Source: Candidatus Electrothrix marina (lineage in GTDB: Bacteria > Desulfobacterota > Desulfobulbia > Desulfobulbales > Desulfobulbaceae). Taken from it: a DNA stretch of 6,723 bases. The stretch is taken from assembly GCA_004028495.1 (NCBI GenBank), contig MTKS01000084.1:1-6723 (forward strand), written 5' to 3'. Under the pieces are notes generated by a model that was not told the DNA's origin, did not search any database, and saw only the letters and a program-made list of their open reading frames with translations. The position numbers and the translations under genes were made by a program. Positions 6,405 to 6,723 of the stretch are shown piece after piece (positions within the stretch are counted from its first letter, which is position 1; each line of letters begins with the position of its first letter).

Positions 6405-6722
6405 TTACTTCTCCCACAAGCATTTCTGCTTCCGCTCTGCCTGCTCCTCTGGCGTACCTTCCCGGTAAAATTCTCGAACACCCTTAAAGGTCTTTCTGTG
6501 GATAGGTGAAGGGCCGAACTCTGCAATAGCGGCCCGGTGCGCCTTGGTCGGGTACCCCTTATGCTGCTGAAAATTATATTGCGGGTATTGAAGATGATAT
6601 TCCGCCATCAGACGGTCTCGGGTGACCTTGGCGATAATCGAGGCTGCTGCTATTGAGGCACTTTTTGACTCGCCTTTGGTCAGAGGCTGCTGAGGAAGTT
6701 CCATCGGTACCTTGAAGGTACG
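6405..6722 (-). CDS. rnhB: ribonuclease HII, C-terminal part (5' end outside window)
   Basis: The visible 105 codons form the C-terminal half of RNase HII, the cytoplasmic nuclease that nicks RNA-DNA hybrids and starts removal of single misincorporated ribonucleotides. The diagnostic block is [17 protein letters not shown], followed by [33 protein letters not shown] and a short basic tail ending CLWEK. The frame stays open through RTFKVP before the first internal Met, so the true start lies beyond the right edge, and the Met at 6702-6704 is internal. The catalytic DE pair and the third Asp are outside the window. The fourth acidic position, usually Asp in KGD, reads Glu here (KGESKS). The gene is convergent with the oxidoreductase gene, with 128 nt between the two stops. 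Confidence 0.93.
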   Translation of the reverse strand, partial: RTFKVPMELPQQPLTKGESKSASIAAASIIAKVTRDRLMAEYHLQYPQYNFQQHKGYPTKAHRAAIAEFGPSPIHRKTFKGVREFYREGTPEEQAERKQKCLWEK

Positions 6723-6723
6723 T

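Noticed and set aside
1..6723. CRISPR array, toxin-antitoxin pair, defence system or biosynthetic cluster
   Set aside because: No regularly spaced direct repeats, small paired genes, nuclease/helicase modules or transporter-synthase clusters were seen on either strand.

Overview
The window looks like ordinary bacterial chromosome from a Gram-negative organism of moderate GC. The clues are a canonical Tat signal peptide, dense co-directional genes with ATGA overlap, nucleotide-sugar genes, and a bacterial tRNA with encoded CCA. The protein flavour (paired GlgC-type pyrophosphorylases, a UXS-type decarboxylase) is compatible with a Desulfobacterota or Desulfobulbales-like bacterium. That assignment is inference from memory and is weak.

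Layout. Positions 2-1689 hold two consecutive GlgC-family genes on the + strand. The first is only its C-terminal beta-helix end, cut by the window edge; the second is complete and overlaps it by ATGA. A tRNA-Arg(CCU) gene follows at 1738-1814. After about 175 bp of non-coding DNA comes a two-gene nucleotide-sugar block: UDP-glucuronate decarboxylase (1990-2955, gives UDP-xylose) and, 14 nt later, GDP-mannose 4,6-dehydratase (2970-4055, gives GDP-4-keto-6-deoxy-mannose). A 427-bp non-coding region (4056-4482) then carries a long imperfect inverted repeat reaching into the gmd stop codon, a C9 tract, and a candidate sigma70 promoter overlapped by a 9-bp inverted repeat. Next is a 597-codon Tat-exported FAD-dependent oxidoreductase of the CrtI/carotenoid-isomerase/RetSat type (4483-6276), closed by a clear rho-independent terminator (6342-6372). 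The window ends inside a convergent, partial rnhB gene (RNase HII) on the - strand.

How the genes fit together. The glgC pair supplies ADP-glucose for glycogen or related alpha-glucans. The UXS/GMD pair supplies activated sugars for surface polysaccharide, although the downstream reductase or epimerase and any glycosyltransferases are not in view. The exported flavoprotein is a separate unit with its own control region, and its substrate cannot be read from sequence.

I found no convincing new multi-gene system. The items most worth a second look are the Tat-exported CrtI-like enzyme and the structured intergenic region in front of it.
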